Below are positions 41,194 through 49,839 of a stretch of 64,000 nucleotides of DNA, in pieces. Source of the DNA: Humibacter albus DSM 18994. Lineage in GTDB: Bacteria; Actinomycetota; Actinomycetes; Actinomycetales; Microbacteriaceae. The DNA lies in assembly GCF_000421825.1 (NCBI RefSeq), contig NZ_ATXT01000013.1:124001-188000 (forward strand). The letters are read 5' to 3'. How positions within the stretch are numbered: the stretch's first letter is position 1; each line of letters opens with the position of its first letter. The position numbers and the translations under genes are program-made. The notes under the pieces are model-generated. The model searched no databases. It was not told the DNA's origin and saw only the letters and a list, made by a program, of their open reading frames with translations.

Positions 41194-41984
41194 GGTGTGC
41201 TCCTCAGATAGTCGAGGCTGGCACGAGTCCAGTCCCGTTCGGTCCGGATCGTCGTGTCGGCATCGCCCTGCCAGGAGAGCCAATGCTCGACGATTTCGTC
41301 GATCCCTCGTTCGCGCGGGCGCACGGTGCGCAGCAGATGCGGGTAGTCGTGGAGGCCGGTGCCGAGCTCGGCACCGCCGTAGGTGAAGCCCACCCATCCG
41401 GGCTGACGGGCGAACGCGAAGTCCTTGACGTGAATGTTCGTCACGTGCGGCGCGGTCGCCTCGACGCAGTCGTGCGGCAGCTCGAGACGCGCGACCACAT
41501 TGGCGGGGTCGAGGCACACCCCCAGCGCGGGGCTTGCGACATGTCCGATCAGGGCGAGAAGGTCGCTCGTGGCCAGCTGCTCATAGGTTTCCAGGGCGAA
41601 GGCGACGCCGCTTGCCTCGTAGCGCGGCATCCAGGCGCGCAGGATGTCTGCTGCTCCGGGCAGCGCGGGCCGGAACACGTCGTTGTACGGCATGCCGCGC
41701 ACGAGGCGTGCGTCGAATGCTTCGGCGAGATCCAGGTATCGCCCGAGTCGCTCGGGCTCCAGGCCCTTGGTGCCGAGCTGCACCGTGAGACCGAGCTCGC
41801 GCGCCGCCCGTGCAGCGTCGGCGACGGCGCCATCGCTCATCGTCTCGAGCGGGCCGTAGTCGCAGATCTGGAAGAGGTCGACGCCAAGCTCTTTGGTCGC
41901 CTCGAACGCGCCGATCAGCGAGAGTGGGCTCGTCGCACGGTCGGAGTGCTGCCAGAAGAAGGCGTACGTTCCGAGGCCGATCAC
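41190..41984 (-). CDS. oiaC: Xylose-isomerase-like TIM barrel protein, probable 3-oxo-isoapionate decarboxylase
   Basis: A 264-residue sugar phosphate isomerase/epimerase-type barrel. Likely metal ligands are Glu132 (FALETYEQ), Asp159 (VCLDPAN), His185 (NIHVKD) and Glu206 (YGGAELGTG). Barrels of this family act as hydroxypyruvate isomerases, epimerases or, in apiose clusters, as 3-oxo-isoapionate decarboxylase (OiaC), which gives L-erythrulose. The gene is coupled to the oxidoisomerase and to the erythrulose enzymes on both sides, so the decarboxylase role is preferred. GTG 41984 overlaps the stop of the isomerase gene upstream (GTGA). Confidence 0.75.
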   Translation of the reverse strand: MIGLGTYAFFWQHSDRATSPLSLIGAFEATKELGVDLFQICDYGPLETMSDGAVADAARAARELGLTVQLGTKGLEPERLGRYLDLAEAFDARLVRGMPYNDVFRPALPGAADILRAWMPRYEASGVAFALETYEQLATSDLLALIGHVASPALGVCLDPANVVARLELPHDCVEATAPHVTNIHVKDFAFARQPGWVGFTYGGAELGTGLHDYPHLLRTVRPRERGIDEIVEHWLSWQGDADTTIRTERDWTRASLDYLRSTP

Positions 41985-42763
41985 GCGCGCGCCCCCGTGC
42001 GTTCACGGACGACTGCGTCCGCCTCATCGATCACCTGCACCAGCGCCTCCACGTCGTGTGCGAACCTTCCGAGGAAGAGCCCGTCGACCGCATCGCCGAG
42101 TCCGGTCAGGAGGCCAGGACCGGCCGAACCGCCGTAGATGACGGCGGATCCCTGTCGCTCGCTCAACATGTCGAGAGCACCCCGGAGGCCGCTGCACACC
42201 GCCGTGATGTGCGCGAGCGGAGCCGGCGACGCCGTGCCGATCGCCCACACCGGCTCGTAGGCGACGATCATCGGGCCGTCCGGCGCATTTGCGAGCGCCG
42301 CGGCCAGCTGGCCCACCGACTGCCGCATCGCTTCGTCGGTGCCGACCTCGTCGGTCTCGCCCACGCAGAGCAGCGGCGTGAGTCCGTTTCTCAGCGCGGC
42401 GGATGTCTTCCCCGCGACGACCCCGTCGGTCTCGGCGAACATCCGGCGACGTTCCGCGTGCCCGATCTCGACGACGGAGACGCCGACCTCGGCGAGTTCT
42501 GCGGCTGACACCTCGCCCGTGAAGGCACCGGAGTCGGTCGCAGCGACGTCTTGGGCGCCCACGAGGACGGGCGTGCCGGCGAACGCCTCGACTGCGGGAA
42601 GAACCTGCAGATACGTTGGGATGACGATCAGGCGCACGGCGCCGGAGGCGATCGCCTCATGCTCGTGCACGGCGTCGGCGACCCGGGCGAACCACGCGGT
42701 CGCCTCCTCGTGCCCGAAATACATCTTCAGGCTGACGCCAAGGGTGACGAGCGGTCTCAGCAC
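41981..42763 (-). CDS. lerI: L-erythrulose-1-phosphate isomerase, triosephosphate-isomerase family
   Basis: The 260-residue protein is a triosephosphate isomerase homologue with the catalytic triad kept: Lys13 in SLKMYFG, His102 in [10 protein letters not shown] and Glu170 in [11 protein letters not shown]. The N-end has GVSLKMYFG in place of the AGNWKMN of glycolytic enzymes, as in the LerI/EryH group that converts L-erythrulose 1-phosphate to D-erythrulose 4-phosphate. GTG 42763 overlaps the end of the RpiB-like gene. Lying between a DhaK-type kinase, an RpiB homologue and the decarboxylase, it is a pathway enzyme rather than the housekeeping isomerase. Confidence 0.85.
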   Translation of the reverse strand: MLRPLVTLGVSLKMYFGHEEATAWFARVADAVHEHEAIASGAVRLIVIPTYLQVLPAVEAFAGTPVLVGAQDVAATDSGAFTGEVSAAELAEVGVSVVEIGHAERRRMFAETDGVVAGKTSAALRNGLTPLLCVGETDEVGTDEAMRQSVGQLAAALANAPDGPMIVAYEPVWAIGTASPAPLAHITAVCSGLRGALDMLSERQGSAVIYGGSAGPGLLTGLGDAVDGLFLGRFAHDVEALVQVIDEADAVVRERTGARA

Positions 42764-43227
42764 GATCCCGTCGTCTCGTATTCGCCGATCACCGCGACCT
42801 TGGCCGCGGACGCCGAGCCCGGATCGAAGCGGTAGTCGAGCCACTCCCGCACGAGTCGTCGCGCGAGCTCGATGCCGATCACGCGCTGGCCCATGGTGAG
42901 CACCTGCGCGTTGTTGGAGAGCACGCCGCGCTCCACCGAGAAGCTGTCGTGTGCCGTGACGGCGCGGATGCCGGGGACCTTGTTGGCCGCGATCGCAACG
43001 CCGAGCCCCGTGCCGCACAACAAGAGGGCGCGATCCGCCTCGCCGCGCGCGACCCGCTCGGCGGCCTCGATCGCCACCCGTGGGTACGGGGTGTGCCCGT
43101 CGGCTTTCACCCCCACGTCGACGACGGACGTCACGCCCGGGTTCGCTTCGAGATCCGCTTTGAGGATCTCCTTGTAGTCGAATCCGGCATCATCGCTCCC
43201 GATGACGATCCGAAGCGGTTCAGCCAT
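42757..43227 (-). CDS. derI: D-erythrulose-4-phosphate isomerase, RpiB family
   Basis: A 156-residue RpiB-type isomerase. It has [11 protein letters not shown] at the N-end (the usual Asp-His is Asp-Asp here), the catalytic loop [15 protein letters not shown] with Cys71, and [20 protein letters not shown] with His93. Members next to erythrulose kinases convert D-erythrulose 4-phosphate to D-erythrose 4-phosphate, which enters the pentose phosphate pathway. ATG 43227 is preferred over 43242 because AAGGGA stands between them. It overlaps the kinase stop by eight bases, so the two are translationally coupled. Confidence 0.85.
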   Translation of the reverse strand: MAEPLRIVIGSDDAGFDYKEILKADLEANPGVTSVVDVGVKADGHTPYPRVAIEAAERVARGEADRALLLCGTGLGVAIAANKVPGIRAVTAHDSFSVERGVLSNNAQVLTMGQRVIGIELARRLVREWLDYRFDPGSASAAKVAVIGEYETTGSC

Positions 43228-45004
43228 GGTGATTCCCTTCATCGGATGACTCCAGCACCCCCGCGACGGCGCTGACGATCAGTGCGAACGAGTGCGCACC
43301 CGGATCGGGAACGCCGAGGCTCTTCTCGCCGTGCGGCCGGGCTCGGCCCTTGCGCGGAAGCAGGTCAGCGGTCGACGCCGCGGCGGTGGTCGCGACCTCG
43401 GCGGCGGACCGCCACGCGGCTGCCAGTGTGTGGCCTTCGTCGACGGCGCTCGTCAGTTCTGCGCTGAACGGCTCGAGGGCGTCCACCATCGTCTTGTCGC
43501 CGAGCGCGGCCTTGCCGTACGACATGACGCCGGCGGTTGCGGCGGCGACGCCGGCGGCGACGTCACGGGGGCAGGGGAGTCTCGTGTCGCCCAGCGCCAC
43601 GGCGAGGCGCGCGAGCATGACGCCCCACAGCGCTCCCGAGGTGCCTCCGGCCTTGTCCGACCAAGCGTCGGCAGCCTGCTCCAGCACGGTGCCCGCGCCT
43701 GCGCCCGACGCTGCGCTCGCAGCCCCCGCTGCGAGCGCAGCGTGCGCCCCCCGTTGCATGCCGATGCCGTGGTCGCCGTCACCGGCGATGGCGTCGAGCC
43801 GGCCGAGCTCGTCGACATGGGCGTCCACCGTGGTCGCGATCGCGTCGAGTGCGGCGCGCACGGTGACGGCCGCCGCCCTCGACAACTCGTCCGCGATGGC
43901 AGGCTCGGTGGTCGTCGTCGCCGCGACCGTGGTCGCGGGCTGCTCCTCGGGCTGGTCGTCGGCGGTCGGTGCGACGGAAGCCGGCGCGGCCGCCGCTCGG
44001 ATGCTCGCGCCCTTGCGATAGGCGGGCGCGTCGGCGGGGCTGTCCCAGAGTCGTGCCAGCTCGTCGTCCGGCCAGAAGAGCGTCAGCGAGCAGCCGGCCA
44101 TGTCGAAGCTCGTGCAGTACTCGCCCACGTGTGGATCGTCGATCCCGAACCCGGCTTCCCGGAGCAACTCGTCGATGCGACGGTAGACGACGAAGAGCTC
44201 CTCGTATTTCAGGGAGCCGAGGCCGTTCAGGATCGGGACGACGGTCGATCCGCGCCCGACGGCATCCGGAAGCTCCTGCAGGAGATGCGTGACGAGCAGC
44301 CCGGCGAGCTCGTCGGCCGAGGGCATGGGCGCCTCGGCGATGCCCGGCTCGCCATGAATACCGAGCCCGACCGCCATGCGGCCCTCAGGCACGTCGAACA
44401 GTGGGGTGTCGGCGCCGGGCAGCGCGCAGCCCGAGAAGGCGACACCGACGGAGCGCGTCCGCGCGTTGGCACGCCGCGCGAGGTGAGCGACGACATCCAG
44501 GTCGTGACCGGTCCCGGCTGCCGCTGCCGCGATGCGGAAGACGACGAGGTCGCCGGCGATCCCGCGGCGCTGGTGCTCCGACCCGCGCGGCGCGCTCATC
44601 ACGTCGTCGGTGACGGTCACGGTCTCGCATCGGATGCCCTGGGTTCGAAGCTGCTCCTGCGCCGCGCCGAAATTGAGCACGTCGCCGGCGTAGTTGCCGT
44701 AGGTGAGGAGCACCCCGCCTCCGTTCTCGGCGGCCTTCGCCACCGAGAGGACCTGCTGAGTGGAGGGAGAGGCGAACAGGTTGCCCATCGCCGCGCCGTG
44801 GGCGAGGCCCGTGCCGACGAGTCCGGCGAACGCCGGATAGTGTCCGGACCCGCCGCCGATGACCACGGCGACCTCGCCGGTGGGAGAGGCCGAGTTGCGC
44901 ACCACGCCGCCGGCGACGGCGCGCACGTGGCGGCCGTTGGCCGCCACGAATCCCGCTGTCGCCTCGTCGGCGAAGTCTGCGGGATCGTTCCACAGTCGGG
45001 TCAT
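43220..45004 (-). CDS. lerK: DhaK-DhaL fusion kinase, probable L-erythrulose kinase
   Basis: The 594-residue single-chain kinase joins a DhaK domain (about 1-330) to a DhaL domain (about 375-594) through an Ala/Thr-rich linker. DhaK features are [15 protein letters not shown] and [13 protein letters not shown], whose His217 binds the ketose carbonyl. The DhaL ATP site is [12 protein letters not shown] (408-415 for Gly-Asp-Gly-Asp-His). Such ATP-dependent fusions phosphorylate dihydroxyacetone or erythrulose. With LerI- and DerI-like genes coupled downstream, L-erythrulose is the likely substrate. ATG 45004 is the first gene of the operon, facing the GntR gene; the longer frame runs into its promoter. 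Confidence 0.85.
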   Translation of the reverse strand: MTRLWNDPADFADEATAGFVAANGRHVRAVAGGVVRNSASPTGEVAVVIGGGSGHYPAFAGLVGTGLAHGAAMGNLFASPSTQQVLSVAKAAENGGGVLLTYGNYAGDVLNFGAAQEQLRTQGIRCETVTVTDDVMSAPRGSEHQRRGIAGDLVVFRIAAAAAGTGHDLDVVAHLARRANARTRSVGVAFSGCALPGADTPLFDVPEGRMAVGLGIHGEPGIAEAPMPSADELAGLLVTHLLQELPDAVGRGSTVVPILNGLGSLKYEELFVVYRRIDELLREAGFGIDDPHVGEYCTSFDMAGCSLTLFWPDDELARLWDSPADAPAYRKGASIRAAAAPASVAPTADDQPEEQPATTVAATTTTEPAIADELSRAAAVTVRAALDAIATTVDAHVDELGRLDAIAGDGDHGIGMQRGAHAALAAGAASAASGAGAGTVLEQAADAWSDKAGGTSGALWGVMLARLAVALGDTRLPCPRDVAAGVAAATAGVMSYGKAALGDKTMVDALEPFSAELTSAVDEGHTLAAAWRSAAEVATTAAASTADLLPRKGRARPHGEKSLGVPDPGAHSFALIVSAVAGVLESSDEGNHHG

Positions 45005-45050
45005 TCCGTGCTCTTTCGATTCAATGTGACGTCGACATCCGTCACGGAGA

Positions 45051-45070
45051 GTTTGACAAACCGGTTGACC
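45051..45070. promoter_or_regulatory. Probable operator/promoter between apiose operon and its GntR regulator
   Basis: Two TTGAC copies (45053-45057 and 45065-45069) flank and overlap the perfect palindrome AACCGGTT (45059-45066). The site lies 47 bases before the kinase start and 38 bases before the GntR start, a usual place for a FadR-type repressor site. Confidence 0.5.
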
Positions 45071-45107
45071 AATTTCAAGTCCAGAAAGTTCGCGGTAGGT
45101 TGTCTGC

Positions 45108-45854
45108 ATGCCCGCGTATCCGGAGGACCGTTCGGTCGACATCAGCGCGGCGCTCGGCGCACTGCCGAGCGGAACGCCGGTCTCGGAAGTGGCGCGGCGC
45201 CTGCTCGACCTGTTCACGAGCGGCGACCTGGAGCCGGGCACCCGGCTGCCGCCCGAGCGCCAGTTGGCCGCCACTCTCGAGGTGGGCCGGTCGGCGGTGC
45301 GCGAGGCGCTCGCCGCGTTGGAAATCCTCGGAATCGTCGACGTGCGTCCCGGCTCGGGCACCTACCTGCGCGGAACGGCGAGCGAGCTTCTACCGCAGAC
45401 GCTGCGCTGGGGGCTGCTCATCGGTCAGCGGAACACGCAGGAGCTTCTGGAGATCCGTTCCGGGCTCGAGATCTACATCGCGCGCCTCGCTGCGCTGCGC
45501 GACGACAGCGCCGGGCAGTCGCGCCTGGATCGCGCGCTCGAACGCATGCGCGACTCGCTCGGAAACCTGCGGGTCTTCGCGAAGGCGGACAGCGAGTTCC
45601 ACGACGCGCTGGCATCCATCAGCGGCAACGAACTGCTCTCCGACCTCTTGAACGTGGTGCGTTCCCTGCTGCAGGTCTACGCGGACCGGGCGGTGCAATC
45701 GGCCGATGCCGCCGAGACAGCATTCGCTCAGCACGAGGCGATCAGCGCGGCGGTGCGAGCCTGCGACTCCGATGCGGCGGCGTCGGCGATGGCCGTGCAC
45801 ATGGCGACGGCGTCGGCACGCATCTCCGGTACGGAGTCCGGCGTTTTCGAGTGA
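45108..45854 (+). CDS. FadR-subfamily GntR transcriptional regulator
   Basis: A 248-residue GntR protein. The winged helix-turn-helix includes GTRLPPERQLAATLEVGRSA and VREALAALEILGIVDVRPGSG (about residues 44-85). The all-helical FCD effector domain that follows has the metal-binding positions typical of FadR members (Asp in KADSEFHDAL and His in AQHEAISAAV). These regulators respond to sugar acids and other carboxylates. It faces the apionate/erythrulose operon across 103 bases with a palindromic site, so it is the likely repressor, perhaps relieved by apionate or 3-oxo-isoapionate. This is inferred from position. Confidence 0.88.
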   Translation: MPAYPEDRSVDISAALGALPSGTPVSEVARRLLDLFTSGDLEPGTRLPPERQLAATLEVGRSAVREALAALEILGIVDVRPGSGTYLRGTASELLPQTLRWGLLIGQRNTQELLEIRSGLEIYIARLAALRDDSAGQSRLDRALERMRDSLGNLRVFAKADSEFHDALASISGNELLSDLLNVVRSLLQVYADRAVQSADAAETAFAQHEAISAAVRACDSDAAASAMAVHMATASARISGTESGVFE

Positions 45855-45902
45855 CGCCCTGGCACCGCAACATCCGAAAAGCCAGGGTCAACCCCACGTG
45901 TC

Positions 45903-46310
45903 ATGATCATTGACGTGGGCTATCTCGTGTACGACAACGCTACGCAGTATGCGTTCGATGACCGCACCCTCGCGCATCTGAAAATCGCCATCACCAGCAA
46001 ACTCCGGATGCAAGAGAGCTTCCTGCTGAGCTGGCTGGTACCTGCCGAGGAAGGCAGCGGCAGGGTCAGCATTTGGATCAGTGCCGCGATTCCGCTCCAG
46101 TTCCTCTACTCAGAGTCGAAACCGCCGCCCTTGAACAGGAGATGGTTGGACGCGTTGGCGCGTTCCTCGCACGGCACGCGCGGGATGATCGTGATGAGTG
46201 AGAGCGATGCGGAAGCGATCGCCGCGACCGAGCCGACGGATCCGAAGGCGAACTCGCAGATGCAGAAAGTGGTGAACACCGTCACCAGCCCGCTGCCCAC
46301 CCAGGGATGA
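45903..46310 (+). CDS. Small DUF7882-type protein (often misnamed ATP-dependent DNA ligase)
   Basis: A 135-residue protein of a family frequent in Microbacteriaceae. The pattern is clear: a strand with a tyrosine pair (MIIDVGYLVYDN), FDDRTLAHLKIAITSKLRMQ, ESFLLSWLVP, SIWISAAIPLQFLYSE, and LNRRWLDALARSSHGTRGMI. Database entries sometimes call it ATP-dependent DNA ligase, but no ligase motif is present and the function is unknown. The C-end after residue 100 is polar and probably disordered. It stands alone between the GntR gene and the convergent sugar transporter. Confidence 0.75.
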   Translation: MIIDVGYLVYDNATQYAFDDRTLAHLKIAITSKLRMQESFLLSWLVPAEEGSGRVSIWISAAIPLQFLYSESKPPPLNRRWLDALARSSHGTRGMIVMSESDAEAIAATEPTDPKANSQMQKVVNTVTSPLPTQG

Positions 46311-46311
46311 C

Positions 46312-46328
46312 GGTGACGCGGCGTCACC
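46312..46328. terminator. Hairpin between convergent genes
   Basis: GGTGACG (46312-46318) and CGTCACC (46322-46328) form a perfect 7-bp stem with loop CGG. It starts just after the stop of the DUF7882 gene and covers the stop of the sugar transporter, so it may serve both. No T-run is present. Confidence 0.45.
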
Positions 46329-47709
46329 CCTTCGCGTCGTCATGCACGAGTTCGGTTTGGATCTGTTCGAGCGAGCGGCCCTTCGTCTCCGGCACCCGGA
46401 ACAGGAAGAACAGGAACGCGGCGACACCGATGGCGGTGTAGAGGAAGAACGTCCCCTGCCTGGTGATCAGGCCGTTCAGCGTGAGGAACGTTCCGGCGAC
46501 GATGAAGTTCGCCGCCCAGTTCGTCATGGTCGACACCGACATGGCCTTGCTTCTCACGCCGCTCGGGAAGATTTCGGAGATCATCAGCCAGAAGACGGGT
46601 CCGAGTCCGATTGCGAACGACGCCATGAAGAGGAGCAGGCCGATGAGGGCAACATAGCCGGCGGAGTGCTGCAACGCCGGAACCGTGAAGTAGACGCCGA
46701 GCACGGCCAGGGCGACGGTCAGGCCCACGGTGCCGATGAGGAGCAGAGTGCGCCGCCCCACCTTGTCGAGCAGCATCACGGCGACGATCGTGAAGACCAC
46801 GTTCGTGATGCCGACCGAGACGGTCTGAGCGAGCGAGCTGCTCGTATTGAGTCCGGTGTCCGACAGGATCGTCGGCGCGTAGTAGATAACCGTGTTGACC
46901 CCGACGAACTGCTGCGCCACCGCGAGGGCGAGGCCGATGACGATCAGGGGTCGGATCTTCGGTGAGAACAGGTCTTTGACCTTGCTGCCGGCTTCGTTCT
47001 CGTTCGCCTTGCGGATGTCGTCCAGCTCGGCGTCGACATCCGCCTCCTCATCGCTCTCCCGCAGTTCGACCAGGACCTTGCGTGCGTCGTCCTCGCGGCC
47101 GACCTGGGCGAGCCAGCGCGGTGTGTGCGGAACGGTGAGCATCCCGGTGGCGAGCGCGGCGCCCGGCAGGGCAGCGATGCCGAGCATCCAGCGCCAGGTG
47201 CCGGGAACATCCTGGAACGCGAAGTTCACCAGGTAGGCGATGAGGATGCCGGTGGTGACGGCGAGCTGGTTGAAGGACACGAGGCCGCCACGCACGCGCG
47301 GCGGCGCCACCTCGGAGATGTACAGCGGGGAGACGAACGACGCGGTGCCCACCGCGATGCCGAGCACCAGCCGGAAGCCGATGAGCATGGGGACCGAGAC
47401 CGAGAGCGCGCAGCCGATAGCAGCGAAGAAGTACACGCATCCCGAGCCGACCTTCGTCCACTTGCGACTGATCTTGTCGGCGAGGAAGCCGGAGATGAGC
47501 GCTCCGATGATGGCCCCGAGCAGCAGAACGGAGACGATCCACTCCTGCTCGGTGGAGTTGGCGTGCAGGTCCTTCTTGATGAAGAGGAGCGCACCCGAGA
47601 TGACCCCGGTGTCGTATCCGAAGAGGAGCCCGCCGATCGCGGCGATCACGGCTGCCCTGATCAAGAGCCCGTTCGCGCTGGCGCGTACGTCTGAAATGAA
47701 TCCGGCCAT
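46324..47709 (-). CDS. Sugar porter MFS protein (sugar:H+ symporter, XylE/GalP type)
   Basis: A 461-residue, 12-helix sugar porter. Family signatures are complete: FGYDTGVISGALLFI in helix 1, the loop ADKISRKWTK, PLYISEVAPPRVRGGLVSFNQL after helix 4, the QQFVGVNTVIYYAPTI motif of helix 7, and DKVGRRTLLLIGTVGL with the C-terminal VPETKGRSLEQI. It imports a monosaccharide with protons. Next to the apiose locus, uptake of a free pentose such as apiose, arabinose or xylose is likely, but the substrate residues cannot settle this. It is convergent with the DUF7882 gene. Confidence 0.9.
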   Translation of the reverse strand: MAGFISDVRASANGLLIRAAVIAAIGGLLFGYDTGVISGALLFIKKDLHANSTEQEWIVSVLLLGAIIGALISGFLADKISRKWTKVGSGCVYFFAAIGCALSVSVPMLIGFRLVLGIAVGTASFVSPLYISEVAPPRVRGGLVSFNQLAVTTGILIAYLVNFAFQDVPGTWRWMLGIAALPGAALATGMLTVPHTPRWLAQVGREDDARKVLVELRESDEEADVDAELDDIRKANENEAGSKVKDLFSPKIRPLIVIGLALAVAQQFVGVNTVIYYAPTILSDTGLNTSSSLAQTVSVGITNVVFTIVAVMLLDKVGRRTLLLIGTVGLTVALAVLGVYFTVPALQHSAGYVALIGLLLFMASFAIGLGPVFWLMISEIFPSGVRSKAMSVSTMTNWAANFIVAGTFLTLNGLITRQGTFFLYTAIGVAAFLFFLFRVPETKGRSLEQIQTELVHDDAKG

Positions 47710-47788
47710 GCTCCGCAGACAACGCCGGTGGACGGATGCGTTCTAGGGCTTGACGGTCGCCGGTGGATCGCTCCCGCGCGCCCGCGAG

Positions 47789-47843
47789 AGGGTGGAAACC
47801 GCTCCCGGGAGGGTGGAAACCGCTCCCGGGAGGGCGGAAACGG
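47789..47843. repeat. 21-bp tandem repeat, 2.6 copies
   Basis: The unit AGGGTGGAAACCGCTCCCGGG occurs at 47789-47809 and 47810-47830 without change, and a partial third copy with one C follows at 47831-47843. Each unit contains GCTCCCGGGAG, which can pair with itself. It lies in the 207-base divergent gap before the DUF1345 gene and may be a regulatory array. Confidence 0.75.
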
Positions 47844-47916
47844 TGTCAACCCCTCCACGAAGCGCCGCGGAACGGCCACGGTGACGAGAATGGAGATCTA
47901 TCAGGAGGAGATCGAC

Positions 47917-48582
47917 ATGCCCTCGAGCGGCAGACGTACGAAGAGTTGGCTCGACTACCGGTCACACCTGCGGCTCCTCGTCATGCTCGCCGTCGCCGTG
48001 CTCGTCGGTGTCGTTGCGGCACTCCTGGATGCGCAGGCCGACGCCCCCGTGCTGGGCTGGGACGTCGCGTGCATCGTCTACGTGCTCTGGATCTGGCTGT
48101 CGGTGCGCCGCCTCGACGACGAGGGCACTCGCCGGCATGCGACGCGGGAGGATCCGTCGCGGGCCTCGGCGGACGTGCTGCTGATCGTCGCGAGCATCGC
48201 GAGTCTCGGGGCCATCGCCATCGGCCTGATCGGCGCCCACGACGGGAATCCGCTGATCAAGACGCTGTCGCCGGCGCTGGCGGTCGTGAGCGTTGGACTG
48301 TCGTGGCTGCTGATCCACACTCTCTTCACGCTGCGCTATGCGCGGTTGTACTATACGAAGCCCGACGGCGGCGTCGACTTCAACATGGAGGAATCGCCGC
48401 ACTACCTCGACTTCGCCTATCTCGCGTTCACCATCGGGATGACGTTTCAGGTGTCCGACACCAACGTGTCGTCGCGCGAGATCCGCTCCGCGATCATTCG
48501 GCACATGCTGCTCTCCTACCTGTTCGGCTCCGTCATCCTGGCGACGACGGTGAACCTGGTCGCGGGGTTGTCGACGTCATGA
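47917..48582 (+). CDS. DUF1345 membrane protein
   Basis: A 221-residue membrane protein of the DUF1345 family with about five helices. It starts with a basic cytosolic end, followed by LVMLAVAVLVGVVAALLDAQ. The family hallmarks SWLLIHTLFTLRYARLYYT and YLDFAYLAFTIGMTFQVSDTN are present. Its function is unknown. AGGAGG at 47902-47907 fits ATG 47917; the ATG at 47890 is less likely. The stop overlaps the P450 start (ATGA at 48579-48582), so the two proteins are made together. Confidence 0.8.
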   Translation: MPSSGRRTKSWLDYRSHLRLLVMLAVAVLVGVVAALLDAQADAPVLGWDVACIVYVLWIWLSVRRLDDEGTRRHATREDPSRASADVLLIVASIASLGAIAIGLIGAHDGNPLIKTLSPALAVVSVGLSWLLIHTLFTLRYARLYYTKPDGGVDFNMEESPHYLDFAYLAFTIGMTFQVSDTNVSSREIRSAIIRHMLLSYLFGSVILATTVNLVAGLSTS

Positions 48583-49826
48583 TCCCCACGATCTCCGCAG
48601 TGGACGGCGCACTCGGCCTCGTCCAAGACGGGTACCTCTTCGGCATCAGACGCTTCGAGCGGCTGCACACGGATGCCTTCCGCACCCGCCTGCTCGGACA
48701 TCCGACCGTCGTCGCTCGCGGCGCGCATGCCGCGCGCTTCTTCTACGAGAACGGCCGGTTCGCACGAGTCGGCGCGATTCCGGCATCCGTCTCCCACCTG
48801 CTTCAGGACGAGGGGAGTGTGCAGACGCTGGAGGGCGACGCCCATCGCACGCGCAAGCGGCTGTTCGTGGAGACAATGGGCGTTCAGGGGCGCGAGCGCC
48901 TGCTCGCGACGTTCGACGAGGAGTGGGAGCGCGCGAGCGTGCGCTGGGCGCGCGCCGAGGCGCCCGTCGTGTTGCACGACGAGTTCGTGCACCTGCTGGC
49001 GCTGGCCGCGCTTCGGTGGTCGGGCATCCCCGACGACCTGTGGTTGCCCCGGTTCCCCGAGCTCCGCGACTCGCTGGCCGGCATGGTCGACCATGCTGCC
49101 TCCTTCGGACCCGTCAACTGGGGTGAGCGGTCGCGGCGTCGTCGCGTCGAGGATTGGGCCGTCGGAGTGGTCGAACGCGTGCGCTCGGGCGCCGTCACAG
49201 CAGCGGAGGCGAGCCCGCTGGCGCGGATCGCGGCCCACGAGGATGGCGAGGGCATCCGCTTGCCGCACACCATCGCCGCCGTCGAGTTGCTGAACCTCCT
49301 GCGTCCGATCGTGGCCGTCGCCCGCTTTCTCGAGTTCGCCGCCGTGGCGTTGTACCGGCATCCGGAGCACGCCGATGCGTTCCGCCGCAACCACGACGAA
49401 GACCTGCCCGGCTTCGCGCAGGAGGTCCGTCGGTTCTACCCCTTCTTCCCGCTCATCGCCGGCCGCGCGACCCGGCGGCTCACCTGGAACGGCGCTGAGT
49501 TCGAGGCCGGCGACCGCATGGTGCTCGATCTCTACGGCACCGACCACGATCCACGGCTGTGGCCGAGCCCGCGCCGGTTCGATCCCGGCCGCTTCCGGCA
49601 TCCGCTCTCCGATCGCAACGCCCTGGTGGCGCAGGGCGGCGGGGAATACGCCGACGGCCACCGCTGTCCGGGGGAGCCGGCCACGCAGGACCTGATCGAG
49701 CACACTCTTCGTCGGCTTGTGCGCCTCGACTACTCGATGCCGCCGCAAGACCTGCGGATCAGCCTGCGGAAGATGCCGGCGAAGGTCGCCGACGGCGTGC
49801 TCATCACCGACGTGAAGACGGCCTGA
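48579..49826 (+). CDS. CYP152-type cytochrome P450 (fatty-acid peroxygenase)
   Basis: A 415-residue P450 of the hydrogen-peroxide-using CYP152 group, which hydroxylates or decarboxylates fatty acids. The I-helix segment ELLNLLRPIVAVARF carries the Arg-Pro pair that binds the fatty-acid carboxylate, replacing the acid-alcohol pair of normal P450s. The heme loop is GGGEYADGHRCPGEPAT, with the Cys ligand near residue 362, and EVRRFYPFFPLI holds the Glu-x-x-Arg. It is coupled to the DUF1345 membrane protein. Alpha- or beta-hydroxy fatty acids or 1-alkenes are possible products. Confidence 0.88.
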   Translation: MIPTISAVDGALGLVQDGYLFGIRRFERLHTDAFRTRLLGHPTVVARGAHAARFFYENGRFARVGAIPASVSHLLQDEGSVQTLEGDAHRTRKRLFVETMGVQGRERLLATFDEEWERASVRWARAEAPVVLHDEFVHLLALAALRWSGIPDDLWLPRFPELRDSLAGMVDHAASFGPVNWGERSRRRRVEDWAVGVVERVRSGAVTAAEASPLARIAAHEDGEGIRLPHTIAAVELLNLLRPIVAVARFLEFAAVALYRHPEHADAFRRNHDEDLPGFAQEVRRFYPFFPLIAGRATRRLTWNGAEFEAGDRMVLDLYGTDHDPRLWPSPRRFDPGRFRHPLSDRNALVAQGGGEYADGHRCPGEPATQDLIEHTLRRLVRLDYSMPPQDLRISLRKMPAKVADGVLITDVKTA

Positions 49827-49839
49827 CCGCCGGATGCCG

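Noticed and set aside
43220-45004. A glycerol/dihydroxyacetone kinase for glycerol use
   Set aside because: The domain type would allow it, but coupling with LerI-, DerI- and apionate-type genes and the absence of glycerol dehydrogenase genes favour erythrulose.
43292-45913. An 873-codon plus-strand frame
   Set aside because: It is antisense to the DhaK-DhaL kinase and runs through the GntR promoter; it has no recognisable domain.
45903-46310. An ATP-dependent DNA ligase
   Set aside because: The protein is 135 residues long with no nucleotidyltransferase motif; the name is a common misannotation of DUF7882-type proteins.
47789-47843. A CRISPR array
   Set aside because: The repeats are directly adjacent, with no unique spacers and no cas genes in the window.
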